A program made the position numbers and the translations under genes. Below, piece by piece: positions 33,184-47,770 of a DNA stretch of 64,000 nucleotides. Position 1 is the stretch's first letter; each line of letters begins with the position of its first letter. The notes under the pieces are model-generated. The model made no database searches. It had not been told where the DNA came from and worked only from the letters and a program-made list of their open reading frames with translations. The stretch comes from Homalodisca vitripennis (Eukaryota; Arthropoda; Insecta; Hemiptera; Cicadellidae): the NCBI RefSeq assembly GCF_021130785.1, contig NC_060214.1, forward strand, positions 46,499,001 to 46,563,000. The letters run 5' to 3'.

Positions 33184-33560
33184 TCAAGGAATTGCGATAA
33201 AAAGGAAGGGTTGATATTTCCGATTTTCTAAAGAGGATAACTTGTGTAGAGGTTGGGGCTCCTCCTCAAGTTTCCCCATGAAAACACGAGGGAGCATAGC
33301 CTCACCCGCGCACTCCTGCCTACTTTGATTGAACCACTCCTGACTGAACAGAGCAAGCCACCCCTCCATTCACGGGGATATAAAGGAAGTACTTACTGTT
33401 ATCTTTCCTCTTGAGATATTGACAGAAGATGGCGTCAAACTCCAACGTTCCCTGTCCAATATAAATATCCTGTCTCTCCATAAGCAGCGCAAAGCTTTAG
33501 GACTAAGTTTAATGATGAGATGATTCCTCATCATTTTACTCCTGAGTAAAGACACATACA
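33184..33560 (+). repeat. Interspersed repeat fragment (family shared with 52.5, 57.2 and 63.4 kb)
   Basis: GC-richer than its surroundings. The segment aatatcctgtctctccataagcagcgcaaag...aggactaagt (about 33455-33510) closely parallels 63850-63895, and ctgcctactttga (33318) parallels 63707. No protein is recognisable. Open frames on the minus strand here are not supported as genes. Confidence 0.7.
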
Positions 33561-33599
33561 ACTTGAAAGTATAGAATAATTCAATCATGTTACAATTTT

Positions 33600-34717
33600 A
33601 AATCACCTATTGTCAATAATGAAATTTATTCTAGTAGATAATTCTAACTTTTAAAAGGTAACACATGAGTAATATAATACATTTGTGTAACACGTTAGGG
33701 GTTGGCTTGTGTGAATAGTATTTAACTCTATTAATCTCATGAAGTCATCAACAAGATAAATGACAATATTTAGACCGTGTGCCAAATAGAACTACTCACT
33801 TTATTAGTCATTGTCATTAATGAAGAGAATGGCAAGAATGACGTCACTTTAGAAATTGTTGCGTCCTTTGATAAAGTTCGTGAAGAGGTTTTAATAGTCA
33901 AACATAATTATTTATGTTAGTTTATATGTGTTGAGCTCATAATGAAATTACTTATTATTTTAGTGTTATGGTGATAGATCTATTTAGAAAGTACGCAATA
34001 GTCCTAAGTATATATTTATACAAAATTAATTAATCCTAGATATAACTTTTAATGTTTATTTCGTGTATTTATTTAATAACCTACACTAATACTTTTGTGG
34101 CACACTCTATGCTGAAGAGGCCTTGAAGCTTTAATCAGTGATAGTAGAGTACCCGTACTACATTTCTATGGTTTTTATTGCAGGAAAAGTTACAACTAAG
34201 GTATGAAACAGGTTAAATATATCAATGTTGTTAATGTGACATTGTAGACACATTTTGAGGATGCTATAGTTTCTAATGCTGTATTGTAAGCGTTGATTCC
34301 CCAAAATACTTGCTTTTGTGAGCAGAAAACAGGGGTTCCCTGAGGCGTGCTCTTGCCTAAGCAGAACGGAGGAAATTATTACTCTTTTATCATTTTGGAA
34401 TTTTAATCTAGCTGATTTAAATCCCAATAAATACAATACCAGATAAAGAAATTACTCTGCACGCAAAATGACATGGATACAGTGGTAAATAATAACAAAT
34501 ACTGACATCTTTAAATATGTATATATTATTAGAATTAATATTCTTGACTCATGACAACAGGTTATTAAAACAAATTTTGATCTACAAATAAAGTCCATAA
34601 GTATACTGGATAATGGAATTTAAGGGAGTTTTTACTACAAGTAGAGACTATGGAGTAGTCTAAAGGTGTCCCTGTAATTGTTTGATATAATTGTACAGTA
34701 TCTTTTAAGTGATGGAG

Positions 34718-34769
<52 letters not shown>

Positions 34770-37700
34770 CACACACACAGGAAGTATATTAATACTACTA
34801 TTACCTCTATATGTTGTAATTTCATGCCTAAAATAATGATGGGACTTCTTGTAGAGGTCAATTTACAAATACTAGTAGGAAGTCTTTCTAAAATCCTTAT
34901 GAAGTCAAGATGCTACAGATCAATATATAATTTTACATAATTTACTCTAATTATAAAATAGCAATGCTACAAGGTAGTGGTATTGAAATTAAAGTTGCAC
35001 ATAACTAGTTTAAGGTTAGCTAAAAAAATTCTTGTGATTGTAAAATCTGACCAGGTTACATTTCTCGTGAAAGCAATCCCATTTCATCAGTTTCATACCA
35101 GCGCTGGGGATAAACAAGATTTTATTTGAGTGCTAAGGCGCTTGTTATATAACGGCAATTTGTAACAAACTTCACCGTTCTTATCGTTATAGTCTCGTAG
35201 CATAAACAGGAATACATTACGTCACGAGCAGATATCATTTCGGCTAATGGCTGATCGGTAACAAAGCCAATCACTCGTGATGATGGAAACATTTAATTTC
35301 TGTCTGATTTCCATATTATATTTTAAAATGTAAAAAATTATCTTGCTTTATTGACTTGGAATTATGTTTGAAGCTTCATTTAAATGTGGGTATTATTGAC
35401 ATTAGTGATTATGCATATCACTCCACATACAATATGGCTGAGTGAAAGCAAATTTTTTTAAATTTGTGCTTGATTAGCAATAAAGGCAACAAGAATTCCT
35501 AGCAAAAACGAATTAAAAACCAACTCTGTACGATCTTTGATATGTATCATAATGCGTTGTAACACGTTTGATTTGAATAACACCAAATAACTCGTCAAAG
35601 ATTTTCTTTTCTTTGTACTTTCATTTTTGTGTGTACGAAAATGAGATGTATGTTGTTACATGTCTACTGGATTAGCATCATTGAAGCTTATTAGAATTAT
35701 TTGGTAGGCTGAAAATATTAATATATTGTCTACCTCTGATTTTAACAAGATTTCTCAAGAATGAAATTAAAAATTAAATTTGCATATTATCTCATGAAAA
35801 AACATAAGGGAAACCTTTTATGCAATCCTTCGTGTAACATACTCCTCTTAATTTATTAAATTAAGTAATCAACATAGTTATTTTTTACTAAATAAATGAA
35901 TTTCTTTACTTATGTTTTAACTAAAGGAAACCTATATCCTTTAAAAGGTAAGGATACTATGACCACAGTCAGGCGTCACAATCAGTTAATTACAGTAGAG
36001 TAGGTGAAATTAAAACAGCTGATTGTTGTGGCTCACCAACTGTACTGCCACATTACAATTACAATTTCAAAAAAATAATGTAATAATTGTTACTTTATTA
36101 TTTACTTAACTTTTCAATTATTCATACTTAAACGTTTTAGGAAGCCACCACTTTTCAAAATAAAATTTCTAAAAACTGTATTTTTTTAATAAGGCCTTTA
36201 AGTTATGAAGTAATTTACCAATTTGAAACTCACCATGGGCCGTTCTCAAACTAAAAATAGTTCAATTGTATTAATGGTGGCTATGCGGGTGATTATTGAG
36301 TTGTAATATAAAATTTGGCTGTTTATTTTGTTCAGTAAACCTGAAAATATTCGTAGAGTTCTAGGACACCCTTTATAATCCTGTTTAATGCAGCTTATAT
36401 TAATATATTTTAAAACGAGACCGGCCACTTGGATTTACTTTATAAGTATCGTAACAACCTTTGTAAGTAAATTGCTTGTAATCGATTTCACGGGACTCTG
36501 AGTACACAGTAATTTAAAACAATAACATGGATTAATTATATTAAAGTACACTAGCAATGATGAAGTAGTAATCGGATTATGCGAGAAAAAGAGCTAACCT
36601 AGATGTTATTCAGTTCAATTTTATTTTTAGTTATACCCTAGTTAGTAATGCATAAATAAGAATTAGTTAAGGTAATCAGTTGTTTGGAATAGAAGTGTCA
36701 GATTAATAAATATTGAAAATATACCAGTAATCTTTATAACTATTCTTTATTAGTTATAAGTACATTACGGTTTATTTTCTATCGTGGTGGTAACCCTTCT
36801 TTCGCAAAATAAAAGTAAGAATTTTAATATTGCATAGTTACCTAATTTAATTATATTATCCTTTTCTTGAAGAAAACCTCACATTTTAGGTAGAATAAAT
36901 AATGTTCTGTTTTAACGCTACGCACAATGTAGCTATTTCTTAAAATTGAAGAATATTTCAAATATATGTTCAAATATATGTAATTTAGAGTAAAATGTAA
37001 TGCGGTAAAAAATTTTTATAGTTATGGACCGATTTTTCCAATGATCGGTTACACTCTAAGAAGAAACATTCTAATTCATATTTTATGGAAGATAAATTGG
37101 AGCTATAACTAAGTGATTCATTTTAAATAGTGTTGTGAAACTCTATAGCTATATAGTAGTATTAGTATAACAGAGTATTAGACAAAAGCTGGTGTCATTT
37201 GGATTCCATCAGGCAAGGTACCCTCCCATTACAGAATTAGAGTGTAGTGAGTTCTCCTAGATGATATTTCGTCTTAGTTGAGTAGAATTATCCAGTGTGC
37301 CTGCTTTAGTATTGCCCTAATTGTTATAATAAAATGTGAAGGTAATTTGTTCTTTATTGATAATACAATTTATTTTGTATTTGAATCATTGTAAATGCTG
37401 TAACTAGGGTACACGTTTTGGAGCGTCTTGAATATTAGGTTTCAGTTTTCACATAGCTTAATATCAATCTATTGATTATTATTAAACCTGATGTAACCTG
37501 ATAGGTATTTTATAAAATACTATCCTTCTGCAATGCCCCTCTTATGTAATGCAATGAAAATAAAAGTTTCTTTTTTTGTAGAGGTTAAATTAGGACTAAA
37601 ATGTCCTCTTTTATATTTAAACTGTGGAATAAAGGAATTTAATCAAATCGCTTCTCAAACTTCTTAATTTAATGAACCAATATTATATGATTTTCGTTGT

Positions 37701-40700
37701 CTTAAAAATTATCTATAACCCGGGGAATCTACAACTCATGTGCAGTAAGTCGCATAGTTTCGGCAAGAAATATATACATCAATTCGTCAAGGCGGTTAAA
37801 GGATTTTAAGGACTAATTAGCGTTTAATGTATAGTATGGAAAAGTATCCCTTTGTACCTATTTCTCAGATCATTTACGGGGTTTACTAGTATGAATAGTA
37901 CTGTCTATCCTACTAGATACACCCTCAGTTAACATAGCATTGTTGCTACATAAGGAGGACGTAAACGTTCCTTTCTTTACTCAGACTATAAGGTAAATTA
38001 GAATAGTTTCACTGTCGTATTAAACCACGGCAGTAACCGTGAAAAATAAAAAAGAGCACAGAAACAATATATTGTATCCAAATTTACGTTGTATCTAGCC
38101 AATATTTTTTTAAACATCAATTAATCCGTAGTATTTTATGTTATATTCGTTCAGTTTAAACTAGCACAAATACGGCCATCTTTAATAAAGAATATATTAT
38201 ACTACAAACATATAACTAAATATTTCAAGACATTTAATATATGGCATTTTAATACTTCAATTTAAAACTGAGCTTAAATATTGATACGAGCAGTTATTAT
38301 TGTTTAAAAATATTAATCAACGCAATCCTAGCTAGCGTGTATATTAAGGTAAATAAATAGTTGTTGTACTACATGATAATGTTGATATATGTAACACTCC
38401 TAAAACTAGAGTATACAATAGAATATATATACTATAATATTGTACTCTAGAATAGGATAGGTAAAATGTAACAGAACCGTAGAAGTTTTATGTAACGTTA
38501 CTACGACTATTACCCGCATTAGGCCTTACACAACAGTTACAAATATTCATTTGACAGTTTACTTATTAAACGGTTATACAGGATCGGATTGTAATAATCC
38601 ATAACTTTTCGATTTTAGAAAAATGTAATAGTTTTCTCTTCAAATAACTATAATTTTAATAAATACCCATGAAGCTCTATATTAAAATATTTTAATTTAT
38701 AGCTTATTTCGTTCTTTAGTTATAGGATTTGATAAGGCTCAGCCAAATGACATTAGCATATAACGAAGTACTAAATGACCCAACAAAACCTATGGATAGG
38801 ATAAGGGAGTATTAGCTGACCAATAAAACAAAGTAATCTCATTAAAGTGTTACTATGCTTTATGTTCCAATTCAAATGACTAAACTAAGTGAGGTTAAGT
38901 CTACCATGTTCTCGTTTTCATCATAGTTACCTGTAAAATCATGTTACAAAGATTATAAATAGTACACAGTATTATCTCTTGGAGTGCTATACTCCATCAT
39001 AAAACATGATATTTCCTATCTAGAATTAAAGCATCTTACAAAATATCGGTTTGTTTAATGATATAATGTGTACCAAAAGAACATGAGTAATATTTTTCTA
39101 GCCCCTCTAATAGTAGATTATGCTAATGCTAAAATAATTATAACGAATACTAACGTATATAAGACAATAATAATTTTAAACGGTGAATAGATAACTAGAT
39201 TAGATTTACGTGATATCAATCCAATAATAGAGCTACAAACTAACCGGAAGTTCTCCGTCAATGTCCGGTAGTGAGAGGATGTCCATTCAACCACAATTGA
39301 TTTATACATTGTTTACCACATATCCTGGCACGTGTAAAATACATTGAGATTTTATTTCAATTTTGCTGTAATATTTCTCAGATAATACAGTTTACAATTA
39401 GTGTTATAATAATATTAATTAATTTAAATAGAAAATATATGATTTAGTTGATAATTTAATATATTAAGTACAAGCTATCACCTGCAGCTTTGCAAGTCTT
39501 CCTTCATGTAATGGAACATTTGAAGCTGTAATATTCTGATTAAGTTTTATAACAAATACTTGCGATAAGTGATGGTCATTTTATGATATTCTTGTTTTCA
39601 CATCCATTTTTAAAATAGTTAGAGTTTTCATGTAAAGTACATTGTTTTGAAGTCCTAAAGTGTAAATGAGAAAAATACTAAAATACAATACAATAACTCG
39701 AGTTGTTTGATTAAGGAGATTCTAACATTTTATTAAACATTATTGTATTATTTAAGCCTGGTGGCTTTGATTATTACGGGAAAACTCTCTCCTTGTTGAT
39801 TACTAAAAAATATTTTTAAGCCTAAATTAGCGTATATAATAATTTCTATCCATAATGCAATCTTATAAAAAGTTAACCACGAGGCCACTATTTCACCCAA
39901 GAAGTCAAATGTACGTTACCAATTTATACATGATCCGTGATATGTGAGTAGAAACACTTAAGTATAGTGATAATATAGCCTAGATAAATAAACATTCTAA
40001 ATATTATTCATTGCTTATAAACCCTAAATTTATTTCGTTACTACGGAAAAGGTCACTAAATTTATTGCACGTATTAATTTAAATTTTAGACATTCTATAA
40101 TCTAGATTATTAAGGATTGAATTTTAAGTTAGGTAACAAGGTAAATGAGGGTTTCACGTGTGTCCACGATATCTTCTTAAATTTAATCAATCAAATCTTA
40201 TAAAACTATCCAATTTACCTATGAGTTTAGTTAATAATAAATTTAGTTTTTTGTAAACTAATCACCGAAACGTAATAAATACAGCTAAGAATCTCAAAAT
40301 TCCACTTAAAACTGTGATATTTCTTAGCAGCAATCTTACCTTGGACAGTTACCAGACATTTAAAATATTTACTGGCTGTTGATTTTACTAGTTATAAATT
40401 ATTATCCTAGACCTTATCAGTAGTCCTTCATTAATATTTCACTGTATATAAATACTTTTGATATTACGGTTTTGCGTACTGTTAATCAGTATAAAATCAT
40501 TTCCAAAAGTTACCTACTATACAAATTATGTATGAGCAGTTCCCTTTCCTTGAATTTTAAATTTGCGAGGGTAAATATAGCGAGGGATGTCAGGTGTTTT
40601 ATATAACATAGTCTTCCTCATGGGGTGAGTAACGGTCAGATATTATGCCTATACTGTTGCAACCGCCGTGAAAAGATATGAGTGGCAAACGTTTAAAACC

Positions 40701-43700
40701 ATTTAATTTCAATACTTCCAAATATAAATAAAATAGTTATTAAGTTATTAAGAGAGTTGGTTTCCTTAAGATTATTTTTCTTTTGTACGTAAAAATACGT
40801 TTATATGTTTGTAAGCTATAAATGAGTGTGTCCTCATTCATTTCATATAAGAGTGTTTTTTTCTGTAAGTCTTTACCCTATGGCTTGAACTCCAAAATGA
40901 ACATAACATTAAATTTCATTCTTAAAAATTATCACGTGACAGTTAAAGTATGCATGTCATGAACGCAATATCTTATTTTATTAGAAGAGAAAAATTACTG
41001 AAACTTTGGTGAAAATATAATAAGAGATCAACTTTATGTGTTAATTAATTTTGATAATAAATTGCCAATTTTAATTTGTTTCTATGTTTAGGCTGTGTTT
41101 ACTGTGGCAGTTTTTTAGTTGTTTCATTTCATGAACTAACTAGTGCTAGTGATTTCAATACATACATTGTTTTTTGGTTGCTATGTGATTCAATCTTTTA
41201 CTAAAATGTTTACCAACTTGTTCATATTGGTACATAACTTGGTCTACACTTATTTTTATTATTATATCTGACTGTGCAGAGCATTTAGTTTTGTGGCGTT
41301 CAAATACTCGTACACGCTACTATCATCACACTGATAATGTATTTTTTTCGTTAAGACTTCAATTAATTTTTAGTTATAAAAATGTAAAAACTATTCGGTT
41401 GGGCAGTCACTTTAAGAAGGGTTTATACTGCCTGGGCTGGAGGAATTTCAATACTATAAAAAGGATTGATTAAAATATCAAGATTATATTTTACGCGTTT
41501 TCAAGATATTTTCGAATGCTCTATTTTAACCCGTGATAACGACAACAATACGTTAATATCCATTGATTATTAATAACATAAATAAATTAACAATCATTTA
41601 TTGCTACTTACTGAAAATTTATGAAATAATAATCATATACAAGTCATGAATCAGTGCTTCAGTCTATTTATTAGCAACATTTCTTAATTTTAACAAAAAA
41701 ACTTTTTACATAAGAAATTTGTTAATATAGTATAAGTATATAAATCAATGCTTGAATTGTACATCTATTATATCTTCGATAGGTAAATAGCTCGTAAATT
41801 AAAATTTTTATACTTATACACATAAATATTTTCTTTTAAATCACCAACCAACATTTATATATTAACACTCCATAAAATAACTCAAATATTTGTTTACAAT
41901 ACTTATATTTTGAGGACACAAAATAAGAATATTACTATGAAGTATTATTTTAATCTTAAGTCATCTTAGGTTTGCTAATGTTAGACGTGTGTTTCATGCA
42001 TTTTTAAAGCACCAAATTAAGCAATTAGGTTAAATCTGAGGAAATGAAGGTCTTACTACACGTTTGCGAAATGCAATTTTACTTTAAATGATGGATGGAG
42101 ATTTATAACAAGGTGCATAAGTACTTTATCATGCAGTCACATTTTGAGGAAAACTTATTGTAGTTAATACTTTAATTGACCTGTATAGAACCTTTAATAA
42201 AAATATAAAACAAATTTTCCTGTTAAAAGTAAAAAAAATACACTTTTGAAACGCTTTAAATGCACGATTTAAGTGTATAACGAAAGACACTAGGGCAAGT
42301 TTAAAATGACGAAGGAGACATCTAACGGCAGAAAATTCTTATAAAGTATTTCTTAAAATCGTATAACTGTCTGTCTATCTGTGGGGTAACTTTTTAAAAG
42401 AAGGTTTCAATGATTCGGGTAAAAATGTTCAACGTCCACAAAGTTATTTTAAACCAGTTCAGTAAAGTCTTTCATTAAGTTCTTGCATTTCAATTGCATC
42501 GTTGTATTAAAATAAAATAAGCCTGCAATAACTTTAATATAATTGTGTGAATCAAGCAAACAAACGTACTCCACGAACGCGTTAGTAATATATCCATTAA
42601 CACTTTCCACTGCAGTTTGATATAAAATCTTCCTATTATATTGCCATGAACGAATGTAACATTATATTTACATAAAATTTAAATAAGTTATATATCTAAA
42701 TTATTCAAAAACATTACTATGTTATTTTCAACGTATTTTGAGAAGGAAACGACCGTGCGCTCCTTATAGTGTATGTAGAATGTACATTATTATGAGAATG
42801 TATGTACTTCGTAGCCAAAAGAATCTTTAAAAATAAGTAACAATATATATTTTTTGGTTTAAAAACTCTAATAACAATATATATTCCAATATGTTGTGGT
42901 TGGCATAAAATGTGAGGTACTGTATCGTGGGATGGTTGTGGCTAACCAAACTTTGACCTCCTTCTGTTGCTTCCCATACCATTATAAGTTATTTAGTCAA
43001 TGTATTCTTTATTTAAAATAAGGTAAATGCTACCACAAAAATTCCATTCCTCATATTTAAAATATAATTTTAACTGCTCGTATATTGTTTATTTTTTATT
43101 TTATAGCTAGCTTAAATAAATTTTAAGGAAATGGACCATCTAGTTCAAATGAATTAAATTATATAGAGATATTATGCGAGAAAATTAAAATCGCCCCTGA
43201 AACAAAGAATATTTATGAAATAGGTATATTAATATTTTACACCATAAAGCCTAGATAATACCTACATAAGTTACTACAGAATTCAGAAATACTATTATTG
43301 TTGCTCAATGACTATCAAATATTTTATTACAAACAGTCTTCATATAAAAAGTTACTATACTATATTTTAACTAATTGAAGAGTGGAGATGAAAATTCACA
43401 TACTGTTGTCATGTCATGGAAGTGATCTGTGTTATTTATTTGTTAAGGCAGAACTGCCTAGTATGTTCCTTTCGAGGTTTATGATGAATACATATTTCAT
43501 TTTAATTACACACAGTTCTGATATAAAACTGAAAGGGCCGCATCTTTTATGTTTTAAAATTTCATTGTTATGTATTATGTACTTAATTTATATTCTTATA
43601 ACCACTATATTATTACGACTGGGTCATATTTTTTGTCTTCCGGTTACGTTTATGTCTTTAATATACCTATAACAATTAAGAGTTGTTGTTTAATTTACAT

Positions 43701-43760
43701 GAGTTATCAGAGACTATCAAACGTTGTAGATTACAATAGTTTACTTGAATTTTTTTTTAA
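33600..43760. other. AT-rich gene desert right of the Polinton
   Basis: About 10 kb without a supported gene or RNA on either strand. All open frames are short and low-complexity. One (CA)n microsatellite (34723-34779) is listed separately. Confidence 0.5.
34723..34779. repeat. (AC)n microsatellite
   Basis: About 57 bp of AC dinucleotides with one interruption (acaaac near 34752). Confidence 0.95.
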
Positions 43761-43762
43761 TA

Positions 43763-44085
43763 TTCGCCTTAGCAACTACAAAAGTTATGTTATTTTACCA
43801 CATAATACTCAAAATACTATCCCAAAAATCCCAACACAAAAATTGTGGTCCTAAAAATTTGGGCAAACTGTAAAATCAAAAATGACAAGCAATGTATTTC
43901 AAATTAAAAGTAAATATTTTTTTTATTTTCGCCTTAGCAATTACAAAAGTTATGTATTTTTCTACATAATACTCAAAACACTATCCCAAAAACTCCCAAC
44001 ATAAAAATTGCGGTCCTAAAAATGTGGGCAAACTGTGTAATCAAAAATGCTAAAGTAAAAATGCCAAGCAATGTATTTCTAAAAT
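43763..44085 (+). repeat. Tandem duplication, unit about 165 bp
   Basis: Two head-to-tail copies start ttcgccttagcaa (43763 and 43928). They share tactatcccaaaaa, tcctaaaaat and caagcaatgtatttc landmarks, with modest divergence. Non-coding. Confidence 0.85.
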
Positions 44086-44639
44086 AAAATTGTAATATAT
44101 ATTTTTCATTCAAAAGCTTAAAACATAATCTAGCAAATGTAATAAAATATTCAAACCAAATTTTCCAACCCTGATAAATTAATATTTTTCGAACATAAAT
44201 ATCTTATCTAAAATTGTTCTAAACTTAAAATTACTTACTTAAATACGATCTATTACAAAAATGCTTAAATTTATCCTTATAAATATCCCAGGTTCAGATT
44301 AAAATTTTGCGATTTTGTAAAATGGCAAAACTCGTGAACACATAAAGAGAACGTTAAGGCCTTTTGATAGCAATACTGGAATATTTAATAATAATAATAA
44401 TATCGATATATAATTGTTTAATTTATAATTATTTATAGTATTTAAATGGTTGCTAAATACAACCCGCTGATAAGTATGTACTTAGTTAGTCCTGAATATT
44501 TTATAAACTTTGGAATAAATTGTAACACGTCATTTTTAAGGGGGGGGGTTAAGTAAGGAATTTTTTTTTTTAGAGGAGAATATTGTTTAGTCTAATGACA
44601 TGTTATAATCTTTATTTCTTCCACCTACAATTATACTCC

Positions 44640-45000
44640 AGTAGCTCAACACCAACGCGGGAGACGTCAGCTGGCGGGGCCCGGCTTGACCGGGTAAGAC
44701 ATGGAGTTTCAGGATAAATCCGCCCGAGTTCGCTTCAAGGGCTGAAGCACCTTACAACGGACGGCTCAGGTACTACAGTACGTAAGTACGCTGTGCCTGG
44801 CTGACTCGCTCTCTCGGTCGGAGTCTCTCAGTCGGAGTCATCGTCGAGTCGGAGTCACCCCCCGCACATACGACACGATAAGGTGCAAGTAAGTCGTAGC
44901 CGTAATAGGAACTTATTTACCTGCCAAAACACGTTTTTACCTGCACTTGCCCAGTCACTAACGATACGATAATTACATGATATTACTTTCGAGCTCTAGT
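44640..45000. other. GC-rich island, unclassified
   Basis: Sharp rise in GC in an AT-rich context, with short direct repeats of gtcggagtc (about 44815-44855). It leads into the 45.0-45.6 kb array. No tRNA, rRNA or coding signature was recognised. A retrotransposon LTR/leader or a promoter-proximal island are both possible. Confidence 0.45.
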
Positions 45001-45600
45001 CAAGCTAGGCGTGATTTTGAGCGAACTAGTGTTCGCATTTAGGTTTTATTTAGTTTATCGTTTCTTTTCGAGGCCGCTGGGTTGCTTGAAGTACGTTGGC
45101 AACAGCGTTTCTGAGCTTCGGGCTAGACGTAATTTAATTTAGCTTTTACTTAGTTTATCGTTTCGTTTCGAGGCCGCTGGGTTGCTTGACGAACGTTGGC
45201 ACCAGCGTTCCTGAGCTTCGAGCTAGGCGTGATTTATTTTAGTTTTACTTAGTATATCGTTTCGTTTCGAGGCCGCTGGGTCACTTGACGTACGTTGGCA
45301 CCAGCGTTCCTTAGTTTTGAGCTCTAGTCGAGCTATGCGAGATTTCGAGCGAACTAGTATATGCACTATTTGTTTTTTATTTAGTTTATCGTTTCTTTTC
45401 GAGGCCGCTGGGTCGCTTGACGTACGTTGGCACCAGCGTTCCTTACTTTCGGCTCGAGTCGAGCTAGGCGTGATTTCGAGCAAATAGTGTTCGTATTTAA
45501 TTTTTATTTAGCTTTTCGTTTCTTTTCGAGGCCGCTGGGTTGCTTGACGTACGTTGGCACCAGCGTTCTTCATTTTCGAGCTTCAGTTGAACTAGCAACT
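45000..45600 (+). repeat. Five-copy GC-rich tandem repeat, units 99-132 bp
   Basis: The core gaggccgctgggt...cttga.gtacgttggca.cagcgtt recurs with starts at 45070, 45170, 45269, 45401 and 45528. The longer units carry an extra gagctctagtcgagctaggcg-type segment. An open frame on the minus strand (45223-45483) only mirrors the repeat (WCQRTSSDPAASKRN twice) and is not supported as a gene. Confidence 0.88.
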
Positions 45601-45925
45601 GTCCTATTAGGAAACGTTGTGGTAGAACAGTCATCCTAAAGCAAATGCTGACGCCTTCCCTTTATTTCCTTTCGTTTCCGAGTCTGTGATGATGAAAGCC
45701 TGTTGATCCGTTGATCATCGATACTGTATTTGCTTCGGCTTTTGGTTTTACATTAATTCGGTTCTGAGCTAAACTTGGAAACTACCTCTCCCAATCGAAC
45801 CCTGGATTTTACCCCTCTCGACTGTTCTATCTATTGTCTTAGGCTTATATATTTTCATAAACAATCCCTGACCCGATTAAACGTTATAAAAGAAATTATA
45901 ATCTTATTTATTATAATAAATAAAT

Positions 45926-45928
<3 letters not shown>

Positions 45929-45966
<38 letters not shown>
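45929..45966. repeat. (AT)n microsatellite
   Basis: AT dinucleotide run with one phase break, preceded by (aaat)n. Confidence 0.9.
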
Positions 45967-45972
<6 letters not shown>

Positions 45973-46358
45973 TCTGTGTACATTTAATATATAGCTAAAA
46001 TGATCATTATATCTAATCTAATTATTTAGCAATTCATAATCCTCGCAACTAGCCCAATAATAACATTATTACGTAGGACAACATGGAAACCATTAGGAAG
46101 TATGAAATAAACATGGAACATATGTTCAAAAGACAGTTATTAGAAGTATATAGAACACTTTTATATGGGTGTTAAATTAAGGATATCAAGCAATGCCTCA
46201 AGTTATTATTATGATACTTATTTATAATATTAAAACTTGTTCCATAATTTTAAGGAAGTTACTTGCAAAGCTACAGGTGATAGCTAGTACGTAATTAATT
46301 AAGTTATTACGTTTATCTGTATAATTAACAGTAAGCTGTATTATAAGAGAAATGATAC

Positions 46359-46477
46359 AGTGAAGCAATAAGGAAATATCAATATATTGTTGCACACATG
46401 TTACGATGTAGGGTATCACGTACGAATCAATTGTGGTGAACCGAGATCCCATCACTTCCTGTTAGTAGGCAGCTCTG
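46359..46477 (+). repeat. Dispersed direct repeat, copy 1 (about 119 bp)
   Basis: Starts agtgaagcaataaggaaat and closely matches 50106-50226 in the same orientation; the match stops abruptly on both sides. Probably a short interspersed element. Confidence 0.8.
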
Positions 46478-47446
46478 TTTATTGGATATTGTACCAAGTA
46501 AATGGTTATATTCACTATTTTAAATTATTATTTATAATTATTATATCATTAAAATTGCCTGAGATTTAGCAAGCACTCGCTTCAGAGGCTGTGAAAATAT
46601 CATTTCTGCTTATCGTCTGTCTGTCCGCACAATATCATGAGAAAGGACAATTCTGATCAATTGAAGCTTCATTTCTAGAGAGGGAAAATGATTAATGACA
46701 CTGCAAGACATATATTCCTGAGTTTTATTTCAAACTTTTGCAATATTATTACATTTAACTATTTTGTTGCTTAAGTTAATATTAGATTTCCTACCAAAAA
46801 AGTACATAAAAATGTAGTCCATCTGTCTTGCCATTATTAATTAAATTTTATTTTGTAACCAGTGTGCGTATTGCATTAACGTGCGGACTAAATCACAGAT
46901 TTTCATCACTCCTCGTATCCTCTTCATTGGTGAGAATGACGAGTAAAGTGAGTTTCCTAAAGGTCTAGAGATTTTATCATGGTCATAACGTCAGTCAAAG
47001 ACAGTATTGAGATTGATAAATGATATGCCAACGTCTACGTACTTTTAATTGTTGTATAATCTTTTTATTTCCTGTATCATTTACAAGGAGTTACCAAAGA
47101 CTTAAAGCGTGATATATCCTGTTCAATAACTTGCACGTCCTATGACATGTCTATTCATTTCTTTTTTATCTCATCTTTTAATCCACTTCGGGATAATTCG
47201 ACTGTAAGCTTAAAGTGATCTCACGAATACGACTTTAAAAAAAAAATTCACTGCATAATATTGGATTAAACATGTCTAACAATTTAAATCATTCAATTAT
47301 TTTGCCCATATTCATGGAATAACAAATTTGTCTAGTAAACGTAGTAAACATCTTAGTAATGTACATGTATATGGCATTAATTGTGTCATTTTTTATTTTT
47401 AAGAAGTTCAAAACGTAACCTACAATTTCACTGGCTCTTCTTTGAG

Positions 47447-47454
47447 TTTTCAAC
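47447..47454. repeat. Target-site duplication of P-like element, left (ttttcaac)
   Basis: 8 bp, seven of which match the right copy gtttcaac at 49436-49443. P elements duplicate 8 bp. Confidence 0.65.
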
Positions 47455-47485
47455 CAACGAACTATACTACTGGAACGCGCACTGC
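47455..47485 (+). repeat. Left outer TIR of P-like element
   Basis: About 31 bp, imperfect inverted match to 49405-49435, including the shared ggaacgcg block. Confidence 0.75.
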
Positions 47486-47551
47486 CCATAAGCCACATGT
47501 TGTGTTTTCCGGTCGCACACAGCTGTGCGTTGCAGGTGTATCCATGGACTT

Positions 47552-47580
47552 GCAGGCGCTTAAAGTGGGCAAGAACTCAC
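47552..47580 (+). repeat. Left inner subterminal inverted repeat of P-like element
   Basis: 29 bp, inverted match to 49332-49360 with about three differences. P elements also carry a second, internal inverted repeat. Confidence 0.78.
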
Positions 47581-47770
47581 CGAATTTTGCGGCGATCAAC
47601 GGGACGATAATATGGCATCACGCCTTTCATGCCGAAACACAAATCATTGTTGTTATTTGAGTTGTTGGCAACTCTTCCTGTTTATTACGTCAAGACGTCT
47701 GATCTGAGCATCTCAACTAGTTTGTTTCCTTTTTATTTGTCAGTGTTAGTAATGTTTGTTATTTCGTGAC

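Noticed and set aside
43382..43854. Two overlapping hydrophobic frames of about 95 codons
   Set aside because: AT-rich low-complexity translation that ends in a tandem non-coding duplication; no family motif or start context.
44640..45000. tRNA- or rRNA-derived sequence in the GC-rich island
   Set aside because: No A-box/B-box pair or rRNA core sequence could be recognised.
45223..45483. Minus-strand frame with repeated WCQRTSSDPAASKRN
   Set aside because: Fully explained by the GC-rich tandem array; no start context or similarity.
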